From an uncultured Clostridia bacterium (lineage in GTDB: Bacteria; Bacillota; Clostridia; TANB77; CAG-508): a stretch of 64,000 nt of DNA. The translations under genes were made by a program, and so were the position numbers. The notes beneath the pieces were generated by a model that did no database searches, was not told the DNA's origin, and saw nothing but the letters and a program-made list of their open reading frames with translations. The stretch covers positions 1 to 64,000 of the forward strand of contig CAKOXV010000005.1 in assembly GCA_934130355.1 (NCBI GenBank), in the 5' to 3' direction. Shown here piece after piece: positions 33,808-42,947 of this stretch. Each line of letters starts with the position of its first letter. Position 1 is the first letter of the stretch.

Positions 33808-35034
33808 ATGCTAATAGAACAATTAATATTTATAATAATAGCATTTGCACTATTTGTCTACATGTTCTATCAATTAATAAAAAAGAATGACACCAAATAT
33901 GTGCCAATATTAGCAATAGAAGCAGTTGGAATAGGAATAGACTTTGTTAGACTATATTTTGCTGATGGAGATATAGGAGCAGTAGCAAGAATAATAATAT
34001 ATACATTTTCAATAGTAATTCCAATACTAGTAATTGTGTTAGAAAGATTAAACAGCAATATGTCTGAAAAAATAAATATTTTTATTGCAAAAGTTTATTT
34101 AGTATTTGGAGATACCAAATCAGCTAAAAATAAATTACTTGAAATTGTTACAGAATACCCTGAAAGCTATCTTGGACATAAGTTATTAGCTCAAATATAT
34201 GAAAAAGAAGGCGGACAAAGAAAAGCTGTTGATGAATATACACAAGCAATAGAAATAAATAAAAAAGATTATGATTCATATTACAAAGTTTCAAATCTAT
34301 TAATAGATTTAGACAAAAAAGAAGAAGCAACACAACTTTTAACAAATCTATTAAGCAAAAAGCCTGATTATGTAGAAGCATCAATAACATTAGGAGACCT
34401 TTTGATTGAACAAGAAAATTACAAAGAAGCTGTAAACATATATTTAGATGCATTAAAATATTCGCCAACAAGTTATGATTTAAACTATAATTTAGGAATT
34501 GCATATACAATGTTAAATGACTTTCAAAATGCCAAAACATCTTATGAAAAAGCAGCTGAATTAAATACATTAGTTTATAATACTAAATATAGTTTAGCAG
34601 AAATAGCAATGATATATAAAGAACTTGATGAGGCAGAAGAATACTTTTTACAAACAATTGAAGATGAAGAACTTTGTGCAGATGCTTATTTAGAATTAGC
34701 AAAAATATGTATATTGAAAAATGAAAAAGAACAAGCAATAAAATATGCAAATGTTGCTATTCAAGAAGAGCCAAAAAGAATTGTAGAAAAAATTCAAAAA
34801 GATGTTACATTTGCAATAATAATTTCTAAATTATCAATACCATTTAATTTAGAAATTGAAGGCGAAGAAGAAAGAAAACATAAATTAACGCAAAAAGAAT
34901 TAAATGCAAAAGAACATCTCGAACAAATGGTAGAAATCACAAAAAAGATAGGATATAATGATTTAAAATCAGAAAGAAAAAATGAACAAGATAAAACATC
35001 ACAAATAAATTTTCACAAAGAAAGAGAAGAATAA
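33808..35034 (+). CDS. Membrane-anchored TPR protein
   Basis: A 408-residue protein with N-terminal membrane segments (about residues 3-22, 28-47 and 55-75), then seven to eight tetratricopeptide-like helical pairs from about residue 90 (GHKLLAQIYEKEGGQRKAVDEYTQAIEI style) to about 320, and a charged tail. TPRs mediate protein-protein contacts at the inner face of the membrane. The partner is unknown. It lies 13 bases after the 394-residue unknown gene, which could be an interaction partner. Confidence 0.8.
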   Translation: MLIEQLIFIIIAFALFVYMFYQLIKKNDTKYVPILAIEAVGIGIDFVRLYFADGDIGAVARIIIYTFSIVIPILVIVLERLNSNMSEKINIFIAKVYLVFGDTKSAKNKLLEIVTEYPESYLGHKLLAQIYEKEGGQRKAVDEYTQAIEINKKDYDSYYKVSNLLIDLDKKEEATQLLTNLLSKKPDYVEASITLGDLLIEQENYKEAVNIYLDALKYSPTSYDLNYNLGIAYTMLNDFQNAKTSYEKAAELNTLVYNTKYSLAEIAMIYKELDEAEEYFLQTIEDEELCADAYLELAKICILKNEKEQAIKYANVAIQEEPKRIVEKIQKDVTFAIIISKLSIPFNLEIEGEEERKHKLTQKELNAKEHLEQMVEITKKIGYNDLKSERKNEQDKTSQINFHKEREE

Positions 35035-35121
35035 CTCATAAAAAAACGTAAATTTAATATACTAATAATATATTAATCATGTAATTTGATAAATCAAGTT
35101 CATGGTAAGCATGGAGGAAAT

Positions 35122-35991
35122 ATGAAATTTACGTTTATCGGTGGAGATTTAAGAATGGTAAAACTAGCAGAAATGCTAGCAAAAGAAAATGATATTTATA
35201 CTTATGGATTAGAAAATGCAAAAGAATTAAAAGATGTGCCAAATATAATACAATGTGATACAATAAGAAAAGCTGTACAAGATGCAGAAATTATAATAGG
35301 ACCAATTCCATTTTCAAGCAATGGAAATACAGTAAATGCACCATATTGTGATAAAGAAATTACAATAAGAGAAGTTATGCATGTAATAAATGCAAAAGTG
35401 CTTATAGCAGGAGGAATAACTCCAGAAGTTTATAATATGGCAAATGATGAATATATTGAAATAATAGACATAATGAAAAGAGAAGAACTTGCTGTATTAA
35501 ATACAATTGCAACAGCAGAAGGAACAATTCAAATAGCTATAGAAAACACAAATAAAATTTTACACGGAAGCGAAGTACTTATATTAGGATTTGGAAGAAT
35601 CGGTAAAGTCTTAGCTAGAAAGCTTGCAGGATTATCAGTAAAAGTTACTGCTGCAGCAAGAAAAGATGAAGATTTAGCATGGATACAAGCTTATGGTCAT
35701 AAAGCAACAAATATAAATAATTTAGGCGAAAATTTAAGTAAATATGATGTAATAATAAACACAGTACCACACACAATATTAACAGAAGAAAAACTTGCAT
35801 ATATAAAAAAAGATTGTCTGTTAATAGATTTGGCGTCAAACCCAGGTGGAATTGATAAAAAAGCAGTTAAAGATAAAAATCTTAAATTTGTTTGGGCTTT
35901 ATCTCTTCCTGGAAAAGTTGCACCAACAACATCAGCAGAATTTATAAAAGATACAATATATAATATAATTAAAGAAATATACAAGAGTTAA
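35122..35991 (+). CDS. dpaA: Dipicolinate synthase subunit A
   Basis: With subunit B it makes dipicolinic acid for the spore core (SpoVFA). The 289-residue product has an N-terminal FIGGDLRMVKLAEMLA, the typical GPIPFSSNG and ITIREVMHVI, then a Rossmann motif LGFGRIGKVLA and LIDLASNPGGID with WALSLPGKVAPTTSAEFIKDT. GGAGG before the ATG at 35122 decides the start over a TTG at 35086. Subunit B is not adjacent. Evidence that the organism forms endospores. Confidence 0.93.
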   Translation: MKFTFIGGDLRMVKLAEMLAKENDIYTYGLENAKELKDVPNIIQCDTIRKAVQDAEIIIGPIPFSSNGNTVNAPYCDKEITIREVMHVINAKVLIAGGITPEVYNMANDEYIEIIDIMKREELAVLNTIATAEGTIQIAIENTNKILHGSEVLILGFGRIGKVLARKLAGLSVKVTAAARKDEDLAWIQAYGHKATNINNLGENLSKYDVIINTVPHTILTEEKLAYIKKDCLLIDLASNPGGIDKKAVKDKNLKFVWALSLPGKVAPTTSAEFIKDTIYNIIKEIYKS

Positions 35992-36011
35992 ATAAGAAAG
36001 GAATAAAAATT

Positions 36012-36812
36012 ATGGAAATTTATCAAGCAATAATATTAGGAATAGTACAAGGATTAACAGAGCTTTTACCAATCTCAAGCTCAGCACATTTAAAATTAAT
36101 ACCATGGATATTTAAGTGGCAAGAAATGCCAGAAAGTTTTGATGTAGCATTACATCTTGGAACTTTATTGGCAATTACAATATTCTTTTTCAAAGACTGG
36201 CTAAATCTAGTAAAAGGAGGATATGAACAAGTTGTAAAAAAGAAAAAATCAACAGAAGGAAAAATATTCTGGTACATAGTAGCTGTAACAATTCCAACAG
36301 GAATATTGAGCTTAGTTTTAGATAAATTTTCAGGAATGATTTGTGACAAGTTTGGAATAGAAATACCATTAATAGCAATAGCACTTATAGTTTTAGGAAT
36401 AGTTTTATATTTAGTAGACAAGAATTCTGCTTCAGAAACAAAACTTGAAGATATGACATTTAAACAATCATTTTTAATAGGTATTTCACAAGCAATTGCA
36501 GCAGCATTCCCAGGAACATCAAGATCTGGAATAACAATGACAGTAGCAAGAGGCTTAAAAGTTGATAGAGAAAGTGCAGCCAAATATTCATTTTTATTAT
36601 CAACTCCAATAATATTAGCAGCAGTTATTGTAAGTATAACAGATTTTGAGTTTACACTTGCATTTTTCATGGGTGTTTTATCAAGCTTTATAGTAGGATT
36701 AGTAGTAATTAAGTTTCTACTAAATTACTTGAAAAAAGGAAGCTTCAAGGTATTTGCAATATACAGGGTAATTCTTGGAATAATCGTATTAGCAATGACA
36801 TTTATAAGATAA
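36012..36812 (+). CDS. uppP: Undecaprenyl-diphosphatase
   Basis: Membrane phosphatase that recycles undecaprenyl diphosphate for wall synthesis and gives bacitracin tolerance. The 266-residue protein has about eight membrane segments and the family motifs GIVQGLTELLPISSSAHL, with the catalytic Glu, and FPGTSRSGITM, with catalytic Ser and Arg. It starts 20 bases after dpaA. It supplies the carrier used by the polysaccharide locus further on. Confidence 0.96.
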   Translation: MEIYQAIILGIVQGLTELLPISSSAHLKLIPWIFKWQEMPESFDVALHLGTLLAITIFFFKDWLNLVKGGYEQVVKKKKSTEGKIFWYIVAVTIPTGILSLVLDKFSGMICDKFGIEIPLIAIALIVLGIVLYLVDKNSASETKLEDMTFKQSFLIGISQAIAAAFPGTSRSGITMTVARGLKVDRESAAKYSFLLSTPIILAAVIVSITDFEFTLAFFMGVLSSFIVGLVVIKFLLNYLKKGSFKVFAIYRVILGIIVLAMTFIR

Positions 36813-36813
36813 A

Positions 36814-36841
36814 AATAAGGAATGCATTAGCATTCCTTATT
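36814..36841. terminator. Bidirectional terminator between uppP and tsaE
   Basis: A perfect 12-bp stem AATAAGGAATGC/GCATTCCTTATT, serving uppP on the + strand and tsaE on the - strand. The tsaE stop codon lies within it. Confidence 0.85.
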
Positions 36842-37258
36842 AATTGTTAAATATCTAACATTTTCATCATTTTCATCTTTTTTAAAGTAAATTCTAATAC
36901 AGTTCTTAGGAAGAGCTTCTTCAATAAGTTCGCCCCATTCTATAATACAAATACCAGAAGAAAAATATTCTTCACCACCAATTGCATAAAATTCACTAAC
37001 ATCTTCTAGACGATAAACATCAAAATGATAAATATTTATATCATCTTTTTTATATTCATTAACAATAGTAAAAGTAGGACTAGAGATTTCTTCTTCAAGC
37101 CCGAAATATTTTAAAAATCCTTCAGTAAATTTTGTTTTACCAGCTCCTAATTCACCAGTTAATACAACAACATCTCCAATATGTAATTTACTTGCAAGTT
37201 TAGTTGCAAAATCCATTGTTTCATTACTACTATGTGAAGTAAATGTATAAGTCTCCAT
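36827..37258 (-). CDS. tsaE: tRNA threonylcarbamoyladenosine biosynthesis ATPase TsaE
   Basis: ATPase that works with TsaB, TsaD and TsaC to make t6A37 in ANN-decoding tRNAs. The 143-residue product has the Walker A GELGAGKTKF, SSPTFTIVNEY, HFDVYRLED and IIEWGE. It is one of two genes I find on the - strand. GGAGGTAA precedes the ATG. The usual partner tsaB does not follow within the window. Confidence 0.95.
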   Translation of the reverse strand: METYTFTSHSSNETMDFATKLASKLHIGDVVVLTGELGAGKTKFTEGFLKYFGLEEEISSPTFTIVNEYKKDDINIYHFDVYRLEDVSEFYAIGGEEYFSSGICIIEWGELIEEALPKNCIRIYFKKDENDENVRYLTINKEC

Positions 37259-37332
37259 AAGCTTACCTCCATTTACTATTTTAACCGAAAATAAAAAAAA
37301 TGTAAAGACTTAAGAAAAATTGAATTTTATAC

Positions 37333-37361
37333 TTGACAATTAGAGGAAAAAACATTATAAT
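37333..37361 (+). promoter_or_regulatory. Consensus promoter for tRNA-Met
   Basis: TTGACA (37333-37338), 17-base spacer, TATAAT (37356-37361), a perfect consensus 26 bases before the tRNA, as expected for a strongly expressed stable RNA. Confidence 0.88.
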
Positions 37362-37387
37362 AATAATGTTCTGTTTAGAACACAGAT

Positions 37388-37464
37388 GGCGAAGTAGCTC
37401 AGTTGGCTAGAGCATTCGGTTCATACCCGACAGGTCGGCGGTTCGAATCCACCCTTCGCTACCA
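37388..37464 (+). tRNA. tRNA-Met (CAT), elongator type, CCA encoded
   Basis: A 77-base cloverleaf: acceptor GGCGAAG/CTTCGCT, D arm GCTC...GAGC, anticodon arm TTCGG-TTCATAC-CCGAC with anticodon CAT, T arm GGCGG-TTCGAAT-CCACC, and encoded ACCA. It closely resembles the Bacillus elongator tRNA-Met. It lacks initiator features (C1:A72 mismatch, GGG/CCC in the anticodon stem). A tRNA-Ile with lysidine cannot be fully excluded. Confidence 0.9.
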
Positions 37465-37493
37465 ATAACAAATCTGTTTGAATTGCAGATACT

Positions 37494-37524
37494 AAAATCA
37501 ATCAGTAAAATGATTGATTTTTTT
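37494..37524 (+). terminator. Terminator after tRNA-Met
   Basis: A perfect 10-11 bp stem AAATCAATCA/TGATTGATTT around GTAAAA with a run of seven T. It lies within the longest possible upstream extension of the next gene, which argues for that gene starting at 37552. Confidence 0.85.
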
Positions 37525-37551
37525 GCTGTAACAAGAAATGAGGTAAAAAAC

Positions 37552-38505
37552 ATGCTAATACAAATATTATTAATATTAGTAGGATTCGTATTATTAATAA
37601 AAGGAGCAGACTTACTTGTAGATGGATCAAGTGCAATAGCAAAAAAATTAAGGATATCAGAAATAGTAATAGGTCTAACAATAGTATCAATAGGAACATC
37701 AATGCCAGAGCTATTTGTAAGTACAACATCTGCAATACAAGGAGCAGCAGACATATCAATAGGAAATATAATAGGAAGTAATATATGTAATTTACTATTA
37801 ATATTAGGAATCTCAGCAGTAATACATCCAGTAGAATTTCAAAAACAAACAAAATGGATTGAAAATCCAATGTCAATAATCTTAACAGCGATATTTTTAA
37901 TAATATGCAATACAAATCAAGAAGTTGGTAGAATTGAAGGAATTATACTAATATTGTTATTTATAGGATTTTTAGTATATACAATAATTATGGGAAGAAA
38001 AAGCCAAGATGAAGTGATACTAGAAATATCATTAGAAGAAGTAAAAAAGATTAATGTATTTAAAAACATAATGTTAATAATATTAGGAATAGTAGCATTA
38101 AAAATAGGTGGAGACCTTGTTGTAGAAAATGCAAAACTTGTTGCAACAGCACTAAACGTAAGTGAAAAAATTATAGGATTAACAATAGTTGCAATAGGAA
38201 CAAGTTTACCAGAACTTGTAACAAGTGTAACAGCAGCAATAAAGGGAGACAGTGACATAGCAATAGGAAATATAATTGGTTCAAACATATTCAACATGTT
38301 ACTAATAATAGGAGTAACATCAATCATTCAACCAATATCATATAATGTAACATATAATTCACAAATGACAATTTTATTTGTAGGTATGTCATTAATGTTA
38401 ATATTCCCATTTATAAAGCCAAAAGACCAGTTATCAAGAAAAAATGGACTAATATTAGTACTACTTTATATATTTTATATGCTTAAATTATTTTTTGAAA
38501 AATAG
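37552..38505 (+). CDS. Calcium/sodium antiporter, YrbG/CaCA family
   Basis: About 317 residues and ten membrane segments in two inverted halves. The duplicated alpha-repeat motifs are clear: VIGLTIVSIGTSMPELFVS...IGNIIGSNICN in the first half and IIGLTIVAIGTSLPELVTS...IGNIIGSNIFN in the second. It exchanges Ca2+ or K+ for Na+ across the membrane. ATGAGGTA before the ATG at 37552 supports this start; a longer frame to 37483 runs through the tRNA terminator. Confidence 0.93.
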   Translation: MLIQILLILVGFVLLIKGADLLVDGSSAIAKKLRISEIVIGLTIVSIGTSMPELFVSTTSAIQGAADISIGNIIGSNICNLLLILGISAVIHPVEFQKQTKWIENPMSIILTAIFLIICNTNQEVGRIEGIILILLFIGFLVYTIIMGRKSQDEVILEISLEEVKKINVFKNIMLIILGIVALKIGGDLVVENAKLVATALNVSEKIIGLTIVAIGTSLPELVTSVTAAIKGDSDIAIGNIIGSNIFNMLLIIGVTSIIQPISYNVTYNSQMTILFVGMSLMLIFPFIKPKDQLSRKNGLILVLLYIFYMLKLFFEK

Positions 38506-38530
38506 CAGGAAAAAATCTTGCTATTTTTTT
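38500..38530 (+). terminator. Terminator after the antiporter gene
   Basis: Stem AAATAGCAGGA/TCTTGCTATTT followed by seven T, overlapping the antiporter stop. Confidence 0.88.
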
Positions 38531-38582
38531 GTTTGCATAGTAAAATATAAGTTGAAAAAGAGCATTGAGAGGAGTATTAATT

Positions 38583-40835
38583 TTGAAAAAAAAATTAGAA
38601 TACATTGGATTAAATTTAGAAGAAATACCAGAAACTCTAAAATTAGTTGAAAACTTACATTTTCAACCAAATGCAGGAGCAGATGAAAAAAAATATAAAC
38701 AATACAGATTTGTATCTCCAAAAGAAATTGAAATTTTATTATCACCAACAAATAGATTAGAAAATTTAAAAGAAAAATACGAAAAAGCGGAGCCTTTGGC
38801 AAATTATTTAGAAGCCAAAGATAAAGAAGATGATGAAAAATATCAAACATTTTTAAGAATGTTAAAAGAAGTAAAAATAGAAGATATAGAAAAAATAGAA
38901 CAAGAACAACAAGCAATAAGCAAAAGAATACCATTTAAGATAAGATATAATGGTAACTATTTGTGGCAAATATATTATGCAGAAGATACAGGCAAATACT
39001 TTATGATAGTTCCAACAGAAGACAAAGACTACTCAACATTTTTCTATGTACTAAAAAAACAAGTAGAAAAGAAAAAAGCAGGAAAAATATTTGTCCCAAT
39101 ATGTAATGTAGATTATGGCAAAGAACTTCTAAACAAAACAGAAATACAAAGTCTAGAAAACTATTTATGGACATTCACAAAAGATTGGCCATCAATATAT
39201 GAAGTATATGATAAAAATGACAAAATAAGTCTACAAATAATTGGAGAAACCGAAGTATTGGGGAAAATAAAAACACAATATAAAGTAAAACTTTCAAATA
39301 AAATTGAAGCAACAAAATTTTTCAAACTAGCAAAAGCACTATTCATATTACAAACAGAATTACAACATCATTATAAATTTAACACACAAATAAATAAAGA
39401 AGGAAGTTTAGAATTTTATTATAATAATGATTTGATACAATATGATGATTTAAGTGATTGGGTAAATGAGCAATATAAAAAATTATTAGAATTAGAAAAG
39501 CAAACTCAAGAAGAAAATATAGAAGCACAGAAAAAGTTAGCTAAGCTAAAAGTACAGTCACAAGAATTAGAAGCAGAATATTTAAGCAAAGAAAAACAAA
39601 TTTCAACATATTTAGAATGTAAAAAAACATTTTTCGGAAAAGTAAAATACTTTTTCAAATATAGTGGAAAAAAGGCAAAAAGCAAGCCAGAAAAAATTGA
39701 AAATGCAAAAAAAGTTGAAAATACTGAAAATGAAAAAATAGATGAAACATTAAAAAAACAATACACATTAGATGAATTACTACAAAAAGGAAAAGAACTA
39801 CAAGAAAAAGAAACAAAATTAAAAAATAATCAAATGGACATTAATGCAATAAAACTTAGAAATGTAAATTTAGTTAAAAAAATTGAAAATGCCACATCTT
39901 ATATAAACGAAATTGATAGTCACAAAAAAAGTATATTTGATTTTTGGAAATATAGCAATAAAGATGAAGTGCAATCATTAACAGAAGCAACAGAAGAAAA
40001 AGCATTAATAAAGCCACATGCAAAGATTTTTAATTTTGATGAAGACTTCGAAGAATTTGGAACAACAATAGATAAAATTCAAAGAAAAATATTAAACAAA
40101 AATGAACTAGACAGTATTTATTTAACAACAACAAATCAAATTGAAATAATCAATAAAATTAAAACAGGAAAAATCACTGGAGAAGAGATTGAAGAATACT
40201 TAAAACAAATAAAAGAAGAATTACAAAAAGATAAAAACATAACTGAAGAAGAAGCAATAGACATATTTGGTGGATTATCAGAAGACACAAGAAAAATGAC
40301 TAAATTAGCAAACCAAACACATAGAGAGCAACCAAAAAATAAATATTCAATATTAAGAATATCAAAAGACTTAAAACCTGTTGAATATAAAGCAGAATTA
40401 GAAAATCAAATAGAAACAATAGAAAATGCAATTGAGAAAAATGCATTAACACAAGAACTAATAGGATATAAATGGACTTCAGAAGAAGAAAACATTGATA
40501 CAAATGAATTTAATATATTCAATTTGAATGCAGAAAATGAAATTGAAAAAGCTATAAAACAAACAGAAATAGGAAAAATCAATTTATTTAAAATCAATTT
40601 TGAAAAAGGAATAAAAGCAATTGCTTTTTCAAATTGTGTATATTATGATAATCAAAATAGGACATTACCAGAAGGAATGGCTTTAGATACAAGAATATTA
40701 GCAAAAATAGCAGACACAGAAATAACACTACAAGATAAACAAGTGATTAGAATCGGAATATTAGAAGATGAAAAAGACGATACATCTAGACTAATAGTAA
40801 AAACAATAAATATTTTAGAATACACTGTAAAATAA
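38583..40835 (+). CDS. Large protein of unknown function with coiled coils (TTG start)
   Basis: About 750 residues, not recognised. No signal peptide or clear membrane segment. Residues about 1-300 look globular (RIPFKIRYNGNYLWQIYYAED, LENYLWTFTKDWPSIYEVYDK). Heptad-like coiled coils run over about 300-350 and 395-455 (ELEAEYLSKEKQISTYLE), with a Lys-rich basic patch between (KVKYFFKYSGKKAKSK). The C-terminal 250 residues are again globular. GAGAGGAG 7 bases before the TTG at 38583 fixes the start. It lies just upstream of era. Confidence 0.7.
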   Translation: MKKKLEYIGLNLEEIPETLKLVENLHFQPNAGADEKKYKQYRFVSPKEIEILLSPTNRLENLKEKYEKAEPLANYLEAKDKEDDEKYQTFLRMLKEVKIEDIEKIEQEQQAISKRIPFKIRYNGNYLWQIYYAEDTGKYFMIVPTEDKDYSTFFYVLKKQVEKKKAGKIFVPICNVDYGKELLNKTEIQSLENYLWTFTKDWPSIYEVYDKNDKISLQIIGETEVLGKIKTQYKVKLSNKIEATKFFKLAKALFILQTELQHHYKFNTQINKEGSLEFYYNNDLIQYDDLSDWVNEQYKKLLELEKQTQEENIEAQKKLAKLKVQSQELEAEYLSKEKQISTYLECKKTFFGKVKYFFKYSGKKAKSKPEKIENAKKVENTENEKIDETLKKQYTLDELLQKGKELQEKETKLKNNQMDINAIKLRNVNLVKKIENATSYINEIDSHKKSIFDFWKYSNKDEVQSLTEATEEKALIKPHAKIFNFDEDFEEFGTTIDKIQRKILNKNELDSIYLTTTNQIEIINKIKTGKITGEEIEEYLKQIKEELQKDKNITEEEAIDIFGGLSEDTRKMTKLANQTHREQPKNKYSILRISKDLKPVEYKAELENQIETIENAIEKNALTQELIGYKWTSEEENIDTNEFNIFNLNAENEIEKAIKQTEIGKINLFKINFEKGIKAIAFSNCVYYDNQNRTLPEGMALDTRILAKIADTEITLQDKQVIRIGILEDEKDDTSRLIVKTINILEYTVK

Positions 40836-40865
40836 GAGTGCTATGCAAGAAAGTAGAGGAATAAG

Positions 40866-41768
40866 ATGGCAGAATTTAAATCAGGTTTTGTTGCAATATT
40901 AGGAAGAACAAATGTAGGAAAATCAACATTGATAAATCTACTAGTAGGAGAAAAAATAGCAGCAACAGCAAACAAAGTTCAAACAACGAGAACAGCAATT
41001 AGAGGAATTGCAAACAGGGAAAATTCACAAATAATTTTCATAGATACACCTGGAATACACAAACCAAAAACAAAATTAAATGAAACAATGATAGAGACTT
41101 CTTTTGGAGTTATAAATGATATTGATTTAATATTGTTTGTTATAGAAGCTACAAGCGAAGAAATTGGCAGAGGAGATATGAAAATCCTTGAAAAAATTAA
41201 AGAATCTAACAAAAAAGCTATACTAATTATAAATAAAATCGATTTAGTAAAAAGAGAAAAACTTTTACAATTAATAGACTTATACCAGAAAGAATATAAC
41301 TTTGAAGCAGTTATACCAATATCTTCTTTGAAAGAAAAATATAGAACTGTAATATTAGATGAAATCGAAAAGCACCTAAAACCAGGTCCTGCATATTATA
41401 GTGTAGAAGAGTATACAGACCAGACTTTAAGACAACTTGCAGAAGAGACAATAAGAGAAAAAGCACTTATGTTTTTACAAGATGAGGTTCCACATGGGAT
41501 ATTTGTTGAAGTTGAAAAAATGAAATTTAGAAAAAATCAAAAAGGTGAAGGATTATATGATATAGAAGCAACAATATATTGTCTACGAAATTCACATAAA
41601 GGAATAATAATAGGAAAAGATGGAAACATGCTAAAACGAATAGGGCAAGCTGCAAGAATTGACATGGAAAATGACTTTGGAACAAAAGTAAATTTAAAAA
41701 CATGGGTAAAAGTCAAAGAAGACTGGCAAGATGATGACTCAATAGTGAAGAAATTTAAATTACAATAA
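40866..41768 (+). CDS. era: GTPase Era
   Basis: Ribosome-assembly GTPase that binds the 3' end of 16S rRNA. The 300-residue product has G1 GRTNVGKST, G3 DTPGIHKPK, G4 NKID and a C-terminal KH domain (HKGIIIGKDGNMLKRIGQAARIDME). The order era-yqzL-recO is typical of Firmicutes. Confidence 0.97.
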   Translation: MAEFKSGFVAILGRTNVGKSTLINLLVGEKIAATANKVQTTRTAIRGIANRENSQIIFIDTPGIHKPKTKLNETMIETSFGVINDIDLILFVIEATSEEIGRGDMKILEKIKESNKKAILIINKIDLVKREKLLQLIDLYQKEYNFEAVIPISSLKEKYRTVILDEIEKHLKPGPAYYSVEEYTDQTLRQLAEETIREKALMFLQDEVPHGIFVEVEKMKFRKNQKGEGLYDIEATIYCLRNSHKGIIIGKDGNMLKRIGQAARIDMENDFGTKVNLKTWVKVKEDWQDDDSIVKKFKLQ

Positions 41769-41782
41769 ATTTTCGTAAAATG

Positions 41783-41889
41783 TTTCAATTAATTTTAAAT
41801 ATAACTATTTCACTTAGGCAAAACATATTCTGGGTCTTCGCATAGAAGGTTGCCTTTAGTTCAATAGTTATATTTAAAAATTAATGAAA
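41783..41889. repeat. Family A palindromic element, copy 4 (diverged)
   Basis: Arms of about 27 bp (41783-41809 and 41863-41889, with one slip) share ATATAACTATT with copy 2. The core keeps GGCAAAACATA and the GGTTGCC closing pairing, but the middle (CTGGGTCTTCGCATAG) differs from copies 1 and 2. It fills most of the gap between era and the yqzL-like gene. Confidence 0.65.
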
Positions 41890-41946
41890 TTCAAATGAAT
41901 AAATTGTAATTAAAATGCGAAAGATACAATTGAAGGAAGTGAGCTT

Positions 41947-42114
41947 ATGATTAAAAAAATTGCATGGAATACATTTAAAAATACAGGAGATGTAAACACA
42001 TATTTAGAATTAAAACAAATTCAGAATATAGAACAGCAAATACACACACCAATTGAACAACATAAGGGGGAACAAAATGGGAACAATAAAAATGAGTGGT
42101 ATAATAATATCTGA
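41947..42114 (+). CDS. yqzL: YqzL-like small protein
   Basis: A 55-residue protein, MIKKIAWNTFKNTGDVNTYL..., matching the pattern of Bacillus YqzL (W..F..TG.I.TYL..KE), which lies between era and recO there too. It is about twice as long as the Bacillus protein because the frame runs 38 bases into recO, giving an Asn/Gln-rich tail (EQNGNNKNEWYNNI). A GAAGTGAG site precedes the ATG. Function unknown. Confidence 0.75.
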   Translation: MIKKIAWNTFKNTGDVNTYLELKQIQNIEQQIHTPIEQHKGEQNGNNKNEWYNNI

Positions 42115-42784
42115 AAATAATTTAGGTGATTATGATAAAATGCTAACAATGTTGACGCCAGGACTAGGAAAAATATCGTGTGTAGCAAAAGGAGCAAGGA
42201 GACAAAAAAGTGCCTTGCTCGCAAGCACACAATTTTTATGTTTTGGAGAATACATGCTTTATAAAGGAGCAAATACATATAATATTAACTCAGCTGAAAC
42301 AATAGAAGTTTTTTATAATTTAAGAACAGATTTGGACAAGCTAAATTATGCAGTTGAAATTACAAAGATTATAAGAGATGTTACAGAAGAAAATCAAAAT
42401 TGTTATAAAATATTACAATTATTTTTAAACACATTATATATATTATCAGAAACAGATAAAAATCCAGAACTAATTGTTAGTACATTTAAACTAAAACTAT
42501 TATGTTTTTTAGGATTTACACCACAAATAACAAATTGTACAAACTGTAAACAAACTGAAAATTTACAATATTTCAGCTTAAAAAATAATGGTTTTAAATG
42601 TGAGGCATGTAGTAGGCAAGATAAAGGATGCTTGCAAATGAGCGAAAGTACAGCAAATGCAATTAAATATATAATAATGGCACCGCCTAAAAAATTATAT
42701 TCATTTAATTTAAAAGATGATGCACTGAATGAATTAAAACTTATAACAAAATTGTATTTTAATGAGAAATTAGAATCTTGCTGA
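42077..42784 (+). CDS. recO: DNA repair protein RecO
   Basis: RecO works with RecF and RecR to load RecA on gapped DNA. The 235-residue product has an N-terminal OB fold (GIIISENNLGDYDKMLTMLTPGLGKISCVAKGARR) and a Cys4 zinc site (CTNCKQ ... CEAC). AAGGGGG six bases before the ATG at 42077 decides against the TTG at 42053. The start lies inside the yqzL-like frame. Confidence 0.95.
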   Translation: MGTIKMSGIIISENNLGDYDKMLTMLTPGLGKISCVAKGARRQKSALLASTQFLCFGEYMLYKGANTYNINSAETIEVFYNLRTDLDKLNYAVEITKIIRDVTEENQNCYKILQLFLNTLYILSETDKNPELIVSTFKLKLLCFLGFTPQITNCTNCKQTENLQYFSLKNNGFKCEACSRQDKGCLQMSESTANAIKYIIMAPPKKLYSFNLKDDALNELKLITKLYFNEKLESC

Positions 42785-42800
42785 AATCAATACGTTGTTA

Positions 42801-42824
42801 AAGAGCTATGGAAACATAGCTCTT
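42801..42824 (+). terminator. Hairpin after recO, weak terminator
   Basis: A perfect 10-bp stem AAGAGCTATG/CATAGCTCTT with a GAAA loop; the following tract ATTTGTTTC has few consecutive T. Confidence 0.65.
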
Positions 42825-42898
42825 ATTTGTTTCAATACAAGTTTTCCAAAAAAAGTGTAAGAAAATTTACTAAAACTAATGAAATAATAGAAAAACAA

Positions 42899-42907
42899 TG
42901 ATATAAT
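42899..42907 (+). promoter_or_regulatory. Extended -10 promoter of the polysaccharide locus
   Basis: TGATATAAT is an extended -10 box, 40 bases before the first glycosyltransferase. No good -35 is seen, which extended -10 promoters can tolerate. Confidence 0.5.
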
Positions 42908-42947
42908 GTGACCGCGAGATATAAATTAAAAGAAAAGGAAGAATATT

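Noticed and set aside
37483..37551. N-terminal extension of the antiporter
   Set aside because: It overlaps the tRNA-Met terminator hairpin, and the family starts at the first membrane helix encoded from 37552.
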